Assembly (NCBI GenBank): GCA_964371355.1 | Contig: CAYJMG010000012.1 | Location: 1-64,000 of the forward strand | Reading direction: 5' to 3' | Source of the DNA: JACRBR01 sp964371355 | Lineage (GTDB): Bacteria > Chloroflexota > Dehalococcoidia > DSTF01 > JACRBR01 | DNA length: 64,000 nt | Shown: in pieces, positions 32,943-40,372 of the stretch | Layout: each line of letters begins with the position of its first letter | Numbering within the stretch: the stretch's first letter is position 1 | Made by a program: the position numbers and the translations under genes | The notes under the pieces: model-generated | Told to the model about the DNA's origin: nothing | What the model saw: only the letters and a program-made list of their open reading frames with translations | The model's database searches: none

Positions 32943-34802
32943 ATGCGATTCCAACTCGCCGACCTCTTGGAATCCGTCGCCGACGCCATCCCCGCCCGCG
33001 AGGCCATCGTGTACGGCGACCGCCGCCTCACATTCCGCCAGTTCGATAATCGAGCGACCCAGCTCGCCCACTACCTGCGCCAGCAGGGCATCGGCCCCGG
33101 CGACCGTGTCGGCCTCTACCTCTACAACTGCAACGAGTACCTCGAGGGCGCCCTCGCCGCCTTCAAGCTCGGCGCCTCACCCGTCAACATCAACTTCCGC
33201 TACGTCGAGGAAGAGCTGCGCTACCTCTGCGACGACGCCGACCTCAAGGCCATGATCTTCCACCGCCAGTTCGCTCCCCGCGTCGCCGTGGTCATCGACA
33301 AGCTCCCCCTCCTCAAGACCCTCATCGTCGTAGAAGACGCCACGGCCACCGTAGGGGCGCAACCTGTTGCGCCCTCCCCGGTCGAGTACGAGGCAGCAAT
33401 CTCAAACCAACCCACCGCGCGCGACTTCCCCGAGCGCTCCGGCAAGGACATCTACCTCCTCTACACCGGCGGCACCACCGGTATGCCCAAGGGTGTCATG
33501 TGGCGTCACGAAGACGTCTTTTTCGCCGGCCTCCAGGGCGGCAACCCCGGCGGCCCCGACATCACCGCCCCCGAACAGCTCGCCGAACTGGCCGCCGCCG
33601 CGGCCAACCCCACTGTCACACTCCCCGTCGCCCCGCTCATGCACGGCAACGGCCACTGGGCCTCCATGATCGGCATGCACGGCGGCGGCAAGGTCGTCCT
33701 GGCCACCTCCCGCCGCCTCGACCCGCACGAGATCTGGTCCCTCGTCGAGCGCGAGCGCGTCAGCGTCCTTTCCATCGTCGGCGACGCCATGGCCCGCCCC
33801 ATGGCCCAGGCCCTCGAAGAAGGCCACCCCCCGGATGGAGCACAGCCGCCCCCGGCAGTGGGAGGTGGATCACAGGCGCCCTCGCCTGTGCGTCAGCCGA
33901 GTGGATCACAGTCGCCCTCGCCTGTGCGTCAGCCGAGTGGATCACAGGCGCCCTCGCCTGTGCGTCAGCCCAGTGGATCACAGCCGCCCCCGGCCGTGGG
34001 AGATGGAGCACAGCAGATCCCACCTGCGCAGGCCGGCATCTCCCGTCTCACCTCTCAAGTCTCACCTCGCTCGCCCTACGACACTTCGTCCGTCATTGCC
34101 CTCTCCTCCGCAGGCGCCCTCTTCTCCGAGGACGTGAAAGATCGCCTGCGCGAAATGAAGGCGGCCATGCTCATCATCGACGCCTTTGGCATGTCCGAGG
34201 CCGGCCACCAGGGCATGAACCTCGGCAAGAACGCCGATGGCAAACTCCGCTTCCAGATCGACGCCTTCACCGCCGTCCTCGACGAAGCCCTCCGCCGCAT
34301 CGAGCCCGGCTCCGGCAAGGTCGGCATGCTCGCCCGCACCGGCCGCCTCCCCCTCGGCTACTGGAAGGATCCCGAGAAGACCGCAAAGACCTTCGTCATC
34401 GACCCCGACGGCAACCGCTGGGTCACCGCCGGCGACATGGCCACCGTCGAGCCCGATGGCACCGTCGTCGTCCTCGGCCGCGGCTCCCTCTGCATCAACT
34501 CCGGCGGCGAGAAGATCTACCCCGAAGAGGTCGAGCTCGCCCTCCGCTCCCACCCCGGCGTATACGACGCCGTCGTTGTCGGCGTCCCCGACGAGCGCTG
34601 GGGCCAGCGCGTCGCCGCCGTCGTCCAGCCCCAACCCAACACCACCCTCACCCTCGACGACCTCACCGCCCACTGCGCCACCCACATCGCCCGCTACAAG
34701 TTCCCCCGCGAACTCCACCTCGTCCCCGAAATGCACCGCTCCCCCTCCGGCAAAGCCGACTACAAGTGGGCCAAAGACGTCGCCCTGGGAGGCGCGAAGT
34801 GA
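32943..34802 (+). CDS. acyl-CoA synthetase (AMP-forming) with in-frame repeat insertions
   Basis: 619 residues (GTG at 32937 is an alternative start). It activates a carboxylic acid to its CoA ester. The ANL-family motifs are LLYTGGTTGMPKGV (P-loop), GMSEAGHQG, YWKDPEKT, WVTAGDMA and NSGGEKIYPEEVE, then SGKADYKWAK with the C-terminal Lys. About 77 residues (roughly 301-377) between ALEEGH and PYDTSS are not family sequence: they are a tandem array of GSQAPSPVRQPS units encoded by a 36-bp repeat plus other repeat fragments. A second palindrome encodes VGAQPVAPS near residues 137-145. Removing these gives about 535 residues, the usual length. Confidence 0.9.
   Translation: MRFQLADLLESVADAIPAREAIVYGDRRLTFRQFDNRATQLAHYLRQQGIGPGDRVGLYLYNCNEYLEGALAAFKLGASPVNINFRYVEEELRYLCDDADLKAMIFHRQFAPRVAVVIDKLPLLKTLIVVEDATATVGAQPVAPSPVEYEAAISNQPTARDFPERSGKDIYLLYTGGTTGMPKGVMWRHEDVFFAGLQGGNPGGPDITAPEQLAELAAAAANPTVTLPVAPLMHGNGHWASMIGMHGGGKVVLATSRRLDPHEIWSLVERERVSVLSIVGDAMARPMAQALEEGHPPDGAQPPPAVGGGSQAPSPVRQPSGSQSPSPVRQPSGSQAPSPVRQPSGSQPPPAVGDGAQQIPPAQAGISRLTSQVSPRSPYDTSSVIALSSAGALFSEDVKDRLREMKAAMLIIDAFGMSEAGHQGMNLGKNADGKLRFQIDAFTAVLDEALRRIEPGSGKVGMLARTGRLPLGYWKDPEKTAKTFVIDPDGNRWVTAGDMATVEPDGTVVVLGRGSLCINSGGEKIYPEEVELALRSHPGVYDAVVVGVPDERWGQRVAAVVQPQPNTTLTLDDLTAHCATHIARYKFPRELHLVPEMHRSPSGKADYKWAKDVALGGAK
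33351..33374. repeat. in-frame GGGCGCAAC-CT-GTTGCGCCC palindrome
   Basis: Perfect 9-bp stem in the GTAGGGGCGCA...TGCGCCC family otherwise seen between genes (16719, 39854, 40069, and three tandem copies at 42.4-42.5 kb). Here it is translated in the acyl-CoA synthetase. Confidence 0.85.
33834..34012. repeat. 36-bp tandem array of palindromes inside the acyl-CoA synthetase gene
   Basis: Units start at 33865, 33901 and 33937 (36 bp each, GTGGATCACAGGCGCCCTCG...), with partial units at 33834-33864 and 33973-34006. Each unit holds a hairpin CACAGGCG-CCCT-CGCCTGTG or a variant. The period is 12 codons, so the frame is kept. Confidence 0.9.
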
Positions 34803-34820
34803 AGAGTCGAGAAAGTAGCG

Positions 34821-34838
34821 GCGGAGCTTCAGCTCCGC
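34821..34838. repeat. REP palindrome, outer left copy
   Basis: GCGGAGCT-TC-AGCTCCGC in the context AAAGTAGCG...TCAGTGCCGCA. Same orientation as the copy directly before the RAYT gene. Confidence 0.85.
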
Positions 34839-34898
34839 TCAGTGCCGCAGACACGAGACTGCGCGATGGGGCGAGAGGACGCCGCCAGACCAGTAGCG

Positions 34899-34916
34899 GC
34901 GGAGCTTTAGCTCCGC
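34899..34916. repeat. REP palindrome, left flank of RAYT gene
   Basis: GCGGAGCT-TT-AGCTCCGC, 20 bases before the RAYT start codon. It is inverted relative to the copy at 35436-35453. Confidence 0.9.
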
Positions 34917-34936
34917 TCAGTGCCGCAGATATCGCC

Positions 34937-35428
34937 ATGCGTGACTTGACGGGCGAACTCCGCCTCAGCGGGCGCCGACGGCTCAAGGGTTTCGACTACA
35001 CCGGAAGAAACGCCTATCACGTTGCAACTGTCACTAGGCTCCGAAAGCCGCTGCTCACAGAGCAAGTCGCCGCTGAGGTGACGATACAGATCCGCGCGGC
35101 GGCAGAGCGCGAAGACTTCGAACTCCTGGCCTTCATCGTAATGCCCGACCATGTCCACGTACTCGTCCAGGGTCAAAGCGACGGCGCAGATCTCATTCGA
35201 TTTGTACAGCGCTTCAAACAGATGACCGGATTCGCGTTCAAGAAGCGAACTCGCGAGCAGCTCTGGCAGTGGAGTTTCTACGACCGCATCGTGCGCAAGG
35301 AAGAAGACATTGCCGCGATGGCTCTCTACATCGTCCGAAACCCCGAGCGAGCGGGGCTAGTTCCCGTCGGCGCCACGTGGCCCTTCGCCGGTGGCAGCCT
35401 CGTTGAAGCCGCGGTTCCACTCATTTGA
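34937..35428 (+). CDS. REP-associated tyrosine transposase (RAYT, Y1/HUH)
   Basis: 163 residues, the usual size for RAYTs. The HUH motif is in VMPDHVHVLV near residue 67, and the Tyr of the Y-x3-NP-x3-G signature is in LYIVRNPERAGLV near 140. The family nicks single-stranded DNA at hairpins and is thought to spread REP sequences. REP copies lie 20 bases upstream and 8 bases downstream in opposite orientation, the classic RAYT arrangement. The frame is intact. It sits between the acyl-CoA synthetase and crotonase genes, so it is an insertion into the catabolic cluster. Confidence 0.92.
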   Translation: MRDLTGELRLSGRRRLKGFDYTGRNAYHVATVTRLRKPLLTEQVAAEVTIQIRAAAEREDFELLAFIVMPDHVHVLVQGQSDGADLIRFVQRFKQMTGFAFKKRTREQLWQWSFYDRIVRKEEDIAAMALYIVRNPERAGLVPVGATWPFAGGSLVEAAVPLI

Positions 35429-35435
35429 CGACAGG

Positions 35436-35453
35436 GCGGAGCTGAAGCTCCGC
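35436..35453. repeat. REP palindrome, right flank of RAYT gene (inverted)
   Basis: GCGGAGCT-GA-AGCTCCGC followed by CGCTACT, the complement of the AGTAGCG that precedes the left copies. Confidence 0.9.
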
Positions 35454-35469
35454 CGCTACTGGAGGAACA

Positions 35470-36279
35470 ATGACCCAACCAGCCGTCCTCATCGACCACG
35501 ACGGCCCCGTCGTCACCCTCACTCTGAACCGCCCCGAGGTCAAGAACGCCATCAACATGGAGATGCTCTGCCGCCTCGCCGACGCCTGGGACATGATCGA
35601 CGCCGATCCAGGCGTCCGCTGCGCCATCCTCACCGGCGCCGCCGGCGACTTCTGCGCCGGCGCCGATCTCGACAAGCTCGTCGCGCGCTCCCTCGCCGGA
35701 CTCCCGCCCGAGGACGAGTTCGAGGAGCGCATCCGCAAGGACTACGGCATCATCTTCAACGGCCTCCTCCGCAACAAGCAGCTCAAGAAGCCCCTCATCG
35801 CCGCCGTCGAGGGCTACTGCGTCGCCGGTGGAACCGAGATCCTCCAGGGCACCGATATCCGCGTCGCCGCCGAGGGCAGCACTTTCGGCCTCACCGAGGC
35901 CAAGTGGTCCCTCTACCCACAGGGCGGCTCCGTCATCCGCCTCCGCCGCCAGATCCCGTACACGAAGGCGATGGAGATGCTCCTCACCGCCGACATGTAC
36001 CCGGCCGAGGAGGCGCTCGCCTTCGGCCTCGTCGGCCACGTCGTCCCGAAGGGCCAGGCCCTCGCCGTCGCCAAAGAGCTCGCCGCGAAGGTCGCCGCCA
36101 ACGGCCCCGTCGCCGTCCAGAAGATCAAGGAGGCCATCATCGCCACCGAGTGCCTCCCCGAAAAAGACGCCCTCGCCCTCGACTTCCAGATCGGCCAGCA
36201 AGTCTACGCCACCGAAGACGCCCGCGAAGGCCCCCGCGCCTTCAAAGAAAAACGCCCCCCCGTCTTCAAAGGGAAATGA
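35470..36279 (+). CDS. enoyl-CoA hydratase/isomerase (crotonase) family
   Basis: 269 residues. The oxyanion-hole segments ILTGAAGDFCAGADL and AVEGYCVAGGTEIL are clear; catalytic Glu candidates lie in GGTEILQG and in FGLTEAKWSLYPQGG. Crotonases hydrate or isomerise enoyl-CoA or cleave beta-dicarbonyl CoA esters. With the synthetase upstream and the acyl-CoA dehydrogenase downstream, a beta-oxidation-like hydration is the simplest role. The downstream REP of the RAYT element ends only 16 bases before its start. Confidence 0.9.
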   Translation: MTQPAVLIDHDGPVVTLTLNRPEVKNAINMEMLCRLADAWDMIDADPGVRCAILTGAAGDFCAGADLDKLVARSLAGLPPEDEFEERIRKDYGIIFNGLLRNKQLKKPLIAAVEGYCVAGGTEILQGTDIRVAAEGSTFGLTEAKWSLYPQGGSVIRLRRQIPYTKAMEMLLTADMYPAEEALAFGLVGHVVPKGQALAVAKELAAKVAANGPVAVQKIKEAIIATECLPEKDALALDFQIGQQVYATEDAREGPRAFKEKRPPVFKGK

Positions 36280-36506
36280 GAGGTGCGAAGGGAGAAGCGA
36301 GAAGAGATCATGAGAAGCGAAAGTAGCGGCGGAGCCTCTGCTCTTCTCTGCCCCGCAATCAAGTCAATGCCGCACTGATGAGAGATGAGAGAAGGGCTGC
36401 AATCCTGTCATTCTGAGCGAAGCGAAGAATCTTGCCGCAATCGCCACCAATGCCTGCATGCGACAGCGCGAGCACTCACCGATCGAAAGCACGGGACGAC
36501 GACCAC
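36280..36506. repeat. diverged REP and CATTCTGAG repeat copies
   Basis: An AGTAGCGGCGGAGC relative (from about 36321) with a decayed right arm, and a GTCATTCTGAGCGAAGCGAAG copy (from about 36408). No gene is seen. Confidence 0.65.
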
Positions 36507-36890
36507 ATGACCGACACCGCCAGCGAAACCGCCGCCCTCCAATGCCTCGACGAATTCATGCGCGCCTGGAACGCCCGCGACCTCCCCGCCTTCGCCGCCA
36601 CCTTCAGCTACCCCAGCGTCCGCATCGCCAGCGGCCGCGTCCGCATCATCGAGTCCCCCGCCTCCCACCTGCCCGACCTCTTCGACCGCATGGCGGCGAC
36701 CGGCTGGCACCACAGCGCCTGGCTCCGCCGCGACATCATCCACAGCGGCCCCGACAAAGTCCACGTCAACACCCGCTTCGGCCGCTACCGCGAGGACGGC
36801 TCCACCATCGGCGAGTACGACTCCATCTACATCGTCAGCAAGCAGGACAACCACTGGGGCATTCAGGCCCGCTCCAGCTTCGCGCCATGA
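36507..36890 (+). CDS. NTF2-like (SnoaL-type) protein
   Basis: 127 residues from MTDTASET. It has an N-terminal helix ending MRAWNARDLPAFAATFSYP, a central helix FDRMAATGWHHSAWLRRD and strands KVHVNTRFGRY and NHWGIQARSSFAP, fitting the NTF2 cone fold. It is unlike the other NTF2-like protein in this cluster. A role as hydratase, isomerase or ligand binder cannot be chosen. Confidence 0.78.
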   Translation: MTDTASETAALQCLDEFMRAWNARDLPAFAATFSYPSVRIASGRVRIIESPASHLPDLFDRMAATGWHHSAWLRRDIIHSGPDKVHVNTRFGRYREDGSTIGEYDSIYIVSKQDNHWGIQARSSFAP

Positions 36891-36959
36891 GGAGAGCCAG
36901 TGCCCCCGTACCAGGGCCGCAGCAGCTTCGTGCTGTGAGCGTGGGCGCGGATACCGTAC

Positions 36960-36981
36960 GGACAGGTCTTTAGACCTGTCC
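36960..36981. repeat. GGACAGGTCT-TT-AGACCTGTCC palindrome
   Basis: Identical to the copy at 26533-26554. A diverged hairpin (GGACGAAGCCTTAGCCCGTCC) follows at about 37032. Confidence 0.85.
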
Positions 36982-37065
36982 TAGAGCAGTGACATGAATG
37001 ACGTTCTATTTCGAGGTCGCAACGCTGTAGGGACGAAGCCTTAGCCCGTCCCCCGGGAGGTACCC

Positions 37066-38262
37066 ATGCCCATTGACTTCACCCTCAGCGAAGAACACCA
37101 GCTCCTCCGCAACGCCGTCCGCCAGATGCTCGCCCGCCACGAACACCAGAAGAAAGAGTGGCGCGAGATGACACATCGCGACCACAAGTTCAACTACGAG
37201 CTCTGGCAGGAGTTCGCGAACATCGGCCTCCTCGGCGCCCTCGTCCCCGAGGAGTACGGCGGCAACAACTCCGGCCTCCTCGCCCTCACCCTCGGCTTCG
37301 AGGACATCTGCGCGCTCGGCTTCTCCCCGTCGCTCATGCTCGTTACCGCCATGGACACTGCCTGCATCCTCAAGAACGGCACCGACGACATGAAGCGCAA
37401 GATCGTCCCCTCCGTCGTCGATGGCAAGACCATCCTCGTCTTCGCCATCACCGAGCCCGACGCCGGCTCCAACACCTTCCGCATCCAGACCGTGGCGAAG
37501 CGCGACGGCGATCGCTACGTCATGAACGGACAGAAGATCTTCATCACCGGCGTCGAAGTCGCCGACTACATGCTCGTCGTCGCTCGCACCACCACCCGCG
37601 AGGAGATCGACGCGAAGGGCCTCCCGAAAGCGTTCGGCCTCTCGCTCTTCCTCGTCGACCCCAAGTCCAAAGGCATCACCAAGACCCCCATCCCCACCGT
37701 CGCCACCGAGGGCGTCTACCAGTGGCAGCTCTTCTTCGAGGACGTCGAGATCCCCGCCGAGAACCTCGTCGGCACCGAGGATCAGGGTGCCATGGCGATG
37801 TTCAACTCTCTCAACCCCGAGCGCATCCTCGTCGGCGCCATCTGCTGCGGCATGGCCGAGCAGGCCATCAACATGGCCGTCGCCTACGCGAAGGAGCGCC
37901 GCGTCTTCCGCGACACCCCCATCGGCGCCTACCAGGGCGTCTCGCACCCCCTCGCCGAGGCCAAGGTCCAGCTCGAGGCCGCCAAGCTCATGACCTACCG
38001 CGCCGCCTGGGCCTTCGACCAGGGCCTCCCGCCCCAGACCGTCGGCTCCTACAGCAACATGGCCAAGATGCTCGCCTCCGACGTCGCCCTCAAAGCCGTC
38101 GACGCCTCCCTCGAAACCCACGGCGGCATAGGCTTCGCCGAAGAAACCGGCCTCTCCCAACTATGGAACGGCGCCCGCGTCCTAAAGACCGCCCCCCTGA
38201 ACCGCGAAATGATCCTCAACTACATCGCCGAACAAGAACTCGGCCTCCCGAGGAGCTACTGA
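37066..38262 (+). CDS. acyl-CoA dehydrogenase
   Basis: 398 residues, an FAD enzyme that oxidises acyl-CoA to enoyl-CoA. The N-terminal helical domain begins MPIDFTLSEEHQLLRNAVRQ; the beta domain has FAITEPDAGSNTFRIQT and MNGQKIFITGVEVAD; the C-terminal helical domain has YAKERRVFRDTPIGAYQGVSHPLAEA (in parts) and THGGIGFAEETGLSQLW. It follows crotonase and NTF2-like genes in the same direction. Chain length or ring preference cannot be read. Confidence 0.93.
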   Translation: MPIDFTLSEEHQLLRNAVRQMLARHEHQKKEWREMTHRDHKFNYELWQEFANIGLLGALVPEEYGGNNSGLLALTLGFEDICALGFSPSLMLVTAMDTACILKNGTDDMKRKIVPSVVDGKTILVFAITEPDAGSNTFRIQTVAKRDGDRYVMNGQKIFITGVEVADYMLVVARTTTREEIDAKGLPKAFGLSLFLVDPKSKGITKTPIPTVATEGVYQWQLFFEDVEIPAENLVGTEDQGAMAMFNSLNPERILVGAICCGMAEQAINMAVAYAKERRVFRDTPIGAYQGVSHPLAEAKVQLEAAKLMTYRAAWAFDQGLPPQTVGSYSNMAKMLASDVALKAVDASLETHGGIGFAEETGLSQLWNGARVLKTAPLNREMILNYIAEQELGLPRSY

Positions 38263-38642
38263 TGAAGGCACAAAGTAGCCGCGGAGCTTTTCGCAGAGTC
38301 GCCGAAGGGGACAGCTCCGCCCAGTCCCGCACTGGAGTACACACATGGCAAGAGCAACGAGGCCCAGGCAACCGCACCGACAGGTCTTCAGACCTGTCCT
38401 CAGTCGCAACAACCACCGCCATGCTGACGAACGATGTCGCCGATCCCCCACAAAGGCTCCCCCTCTCCACGTCGTGGAGAGGGGNNNNNNNNNNCCCCTG
38501 GTTCAACACCCCCCCCCCCCCCCCCAAAACCCCCCCCCCCCCCCCCGGGGGGGGGGGGGGGGGCCGGGGGGTGAGGTGCAGTGATAGCGACGTGCGGCAC
38601 CCCCAACGACTAACCCCTAACGCCTAACGACCAGGAGCTCCC
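38263..38642. repeat. repeat-rich intergenic region with assembly gap
   Basis: From left to right: a long-loop REP (arms 38281-38288 and 38313-38320), a GACAGGTCT-TC-AGACCTGTC palindrome (38379-38398), a CCCCTCTCCACG hairpin copy broken by ten N (38485-38494) and by artificial C and G runs, and CCTAACG-type repeats (about 38603-38632). No gene. Confidence 0.8.
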
Positions 38643-39764
38643 ATGAAAACCCCACTCTGCGACCAATTCCAAATCGAGTTCCCCATCTTCGCCTTCTCAC
38701 ACTGCCGCGATGTCGTCGCCGCGGTCTCCAAGGCCGGCGGCTTCGGCGTCCTCGGCGCCCTCGCCTTCTCCGCCGAGCAGCTCCAGGTCGAGCTCGCCTG
38801 GATCGACGAGCATGTCGACGGCAAGCCATACGGCGTCGACATCGTCATGCCCGCGAAGCTCGCCGAAGGCGCCGCCACCGCCACCAAGGATCAGCTCGAG
38901 GCGATGATCCCGCAGACCCACCGCGACTTCATCGAGGACACCCTCACCAGGTACGAGGTCCCGAAGCTCCCCGAAGGCGTACAGGGCGCCGAGTCACTCC
39001 TCGGTTGGGTGCCGTCCGGCGGCCAGTCCCACGTCGACGTCGCCCTCAAGCACCCCATCCGCCTGCTCGTGAACGCCCTTGGCCCGCCCCCGCCCGATGT
39101 CGTCGAACGCGCGCACAAGCACGGCGTGCCCGTCGCAGCGCTCGTCGGCTCGCCCGACCACGCCATCAAGCAGCGCGAGGCCGGCGTCGACATCATCGTC
39201 GCCTCCGGCACCGAGGCCGGAGGCCACACCGGCGAGATCTCGACCATGGTGCTCGTGCCCCAGGTCGTCGACGCGGTCGCCCCCGCGCCCGTGCTCGCCG
39301 CCGGCGGCATCGGCTCCGGCCGCCAGATCGCCGCTGCGCTCGCCCTCGGCGCACAGGGCGTCTGGACGGGCAGCGTCTGGCTCACCACCAAGGAGTCCGA
39401 CCTCCAGCCCGCCGTCGTCGAGAAGGTGCTCCGCGCGTCGTCGCGCGACACCGTCCGCTCGCGCGCCATGACCGGCAAACCCGCCCGCCAGCTCCGCACG
39501 CCGTGGACCGACGCCTGGGACGGCCCCGACTCCCCCGGCGCCCTCCCCATGCCCCTGCAGTTCATGGCCACCGCCGAGGCCTACTCCCGCATGTATCGCG
39601 CCGCCGAGAAAGACCCCGCATCGAAGGCCGCCCAGCTCGCCGGCACCCCCGTCGGCCAGATCGCCGGCATGATGAACGCCGTACGCCCAGTCCGCGACGT
39701 CATCTTCGACATGGTCGAGGAGTACACCCAGGCAGTAGAGAGAATGCAATCAATGGGAGCGTAA
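38643..39764 (+). CDS. nitronate monooxygenase-like flavoprotein
   Basis: 373 residues of the FMN TIM-barrel family (NAD(P)H-dependent flavin oxidoreductase, 2-nitropropane dioxygenase, NPD). Marks are SKAGGFGVLGALAF near the N-terminus, VPVAALVGSPDHAIKQREAG, the active-site His in GTEAGGHTGEIS, and the phosphate site LAAGGIGSGRQIAAALALGA. Members of this family are common in acyl-CoA catabolic clusters of actinobacteria and Chloroflexota, sometimes acting as quinone or enoyl reductases, so nitronate need not be the substrate. Confidence 0.88.
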   Translation: MKTPLCDQFQIEFPIFAFSHCRDVVAAVSKAGGFGVLGALAFSAEQLQVELAWIDEHVDGKPYGVDIVMPAKLAEGAATATKDQLEAMIPQTHRDFIEDTLTRYEVPKLPEGVQGAESLLGWVPSGGQSHVDVALKHPIRLLVNALGPPPPDVVERAHKHGVPVAALVGSPDHAIKQREAGVDIIVASGTEAGGHTGEISTMVLVPQVVDAVAPAPVLAAGGIGSGRQIAAALALGAQGVWTGSVWLTTKESDLQPAVVEKVLRASSRDTVRSRAMTGKPARQLRTPWTDAWDGPDSPGALPMPLQFMATAEAYSRMYRAAEKDPASKAAQLAGTPVGQIAGMMNAVRPVRDVIFDMVEEYTQAVERMQSMGA

Positions 39765-40372
39765 CCCCGCCCCCCGTCATTCCGAGCGCAGCGAGGAACC
39801 TTGTGGTGATACCACCTGGTGCCGATGCGACAGCGCCACGGGCGTGCGCGTAGGGGCGCAGCCTGCTGCGCCCAGCAGTCCCGCAATCACCACCGGCGCC
39901 CTATGCGATAGCGCCCGCACCGTCATTCCGCAGCGAGGAATCCTGTTGTGACGCCTGCGCACGCGCTTGCGGCAGCCCCATCGCCGCAACGAAGCTCCTC
40001 CTCTCCACGACGCGGAGAGGAGGCCGGGGGATGAGGGGCTGCCGCGTCAGCGCCAGCAGTACCCGTAGGGGCGCAGCCTGCTGCGCCCAGCAGTCCCGCA
40101 ATTACCGCGGACGCCCCATGCGATAGCGCCCGCACCGTCATTCCGCAGCGAGGAATCTTGTTGTGACGCCGGCGCACGCGCTTGCGACAGCGCCCCCATC
40201 GCCGCAACGAAGCTCCCCCTCTCCACGTCGTGGAGAGGGGGCCNNNNNNNNNNCCCCCCCCCCCGCCCCCCCCCCCCCCGCGCCCGGGGGGGGGGGGGGG
40301 GGCCGGGGGGGTGAGGTGCAGTGACAGCCCACATCCCTATTCGCAGGGAACTGACAACTAGTAACTGGCACG
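39765..40372. repeat. 608-base repeat cluster with assembly gap
   Basis: No gene. It holds three CATTCCGAGCGCAGCGAGG-type copies (about 39775, 39921 and 40136), two GGGCGCAGC-CT-GCTGCGCCC palindromes (39854-39873 and 40069-40088), a diverged CCTCTCCACGACGCGGAGAGG hairpin (about 39991) and a CCCCTCTCCACG hairpin copy interrupted by ten N (40244-40253). The segments 39851-39993 and 40066-40211 are near-duplicates of each other in order and sequence. Confidence 0.8.

Noticed and set aside
33865..33972. CRISPR-like 36-bp periodicity
   Set aside because: There are no unique spacers; the whole period is conserved and it lies in frame in a coding gene.
33500..34936. Long open frame upstream of the RAYT gene in the same frame
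   Set aside because: It is an out-of-frame Arg/Pro-rich shadow of the acyl-CoA synthetase. Only the part from 34937 shows the RAYT family.
38485..38580. Open frames crossing the N gap and poly-C/G runs
   Set aside because: They are translations of gap filler and homopolymer artefact.
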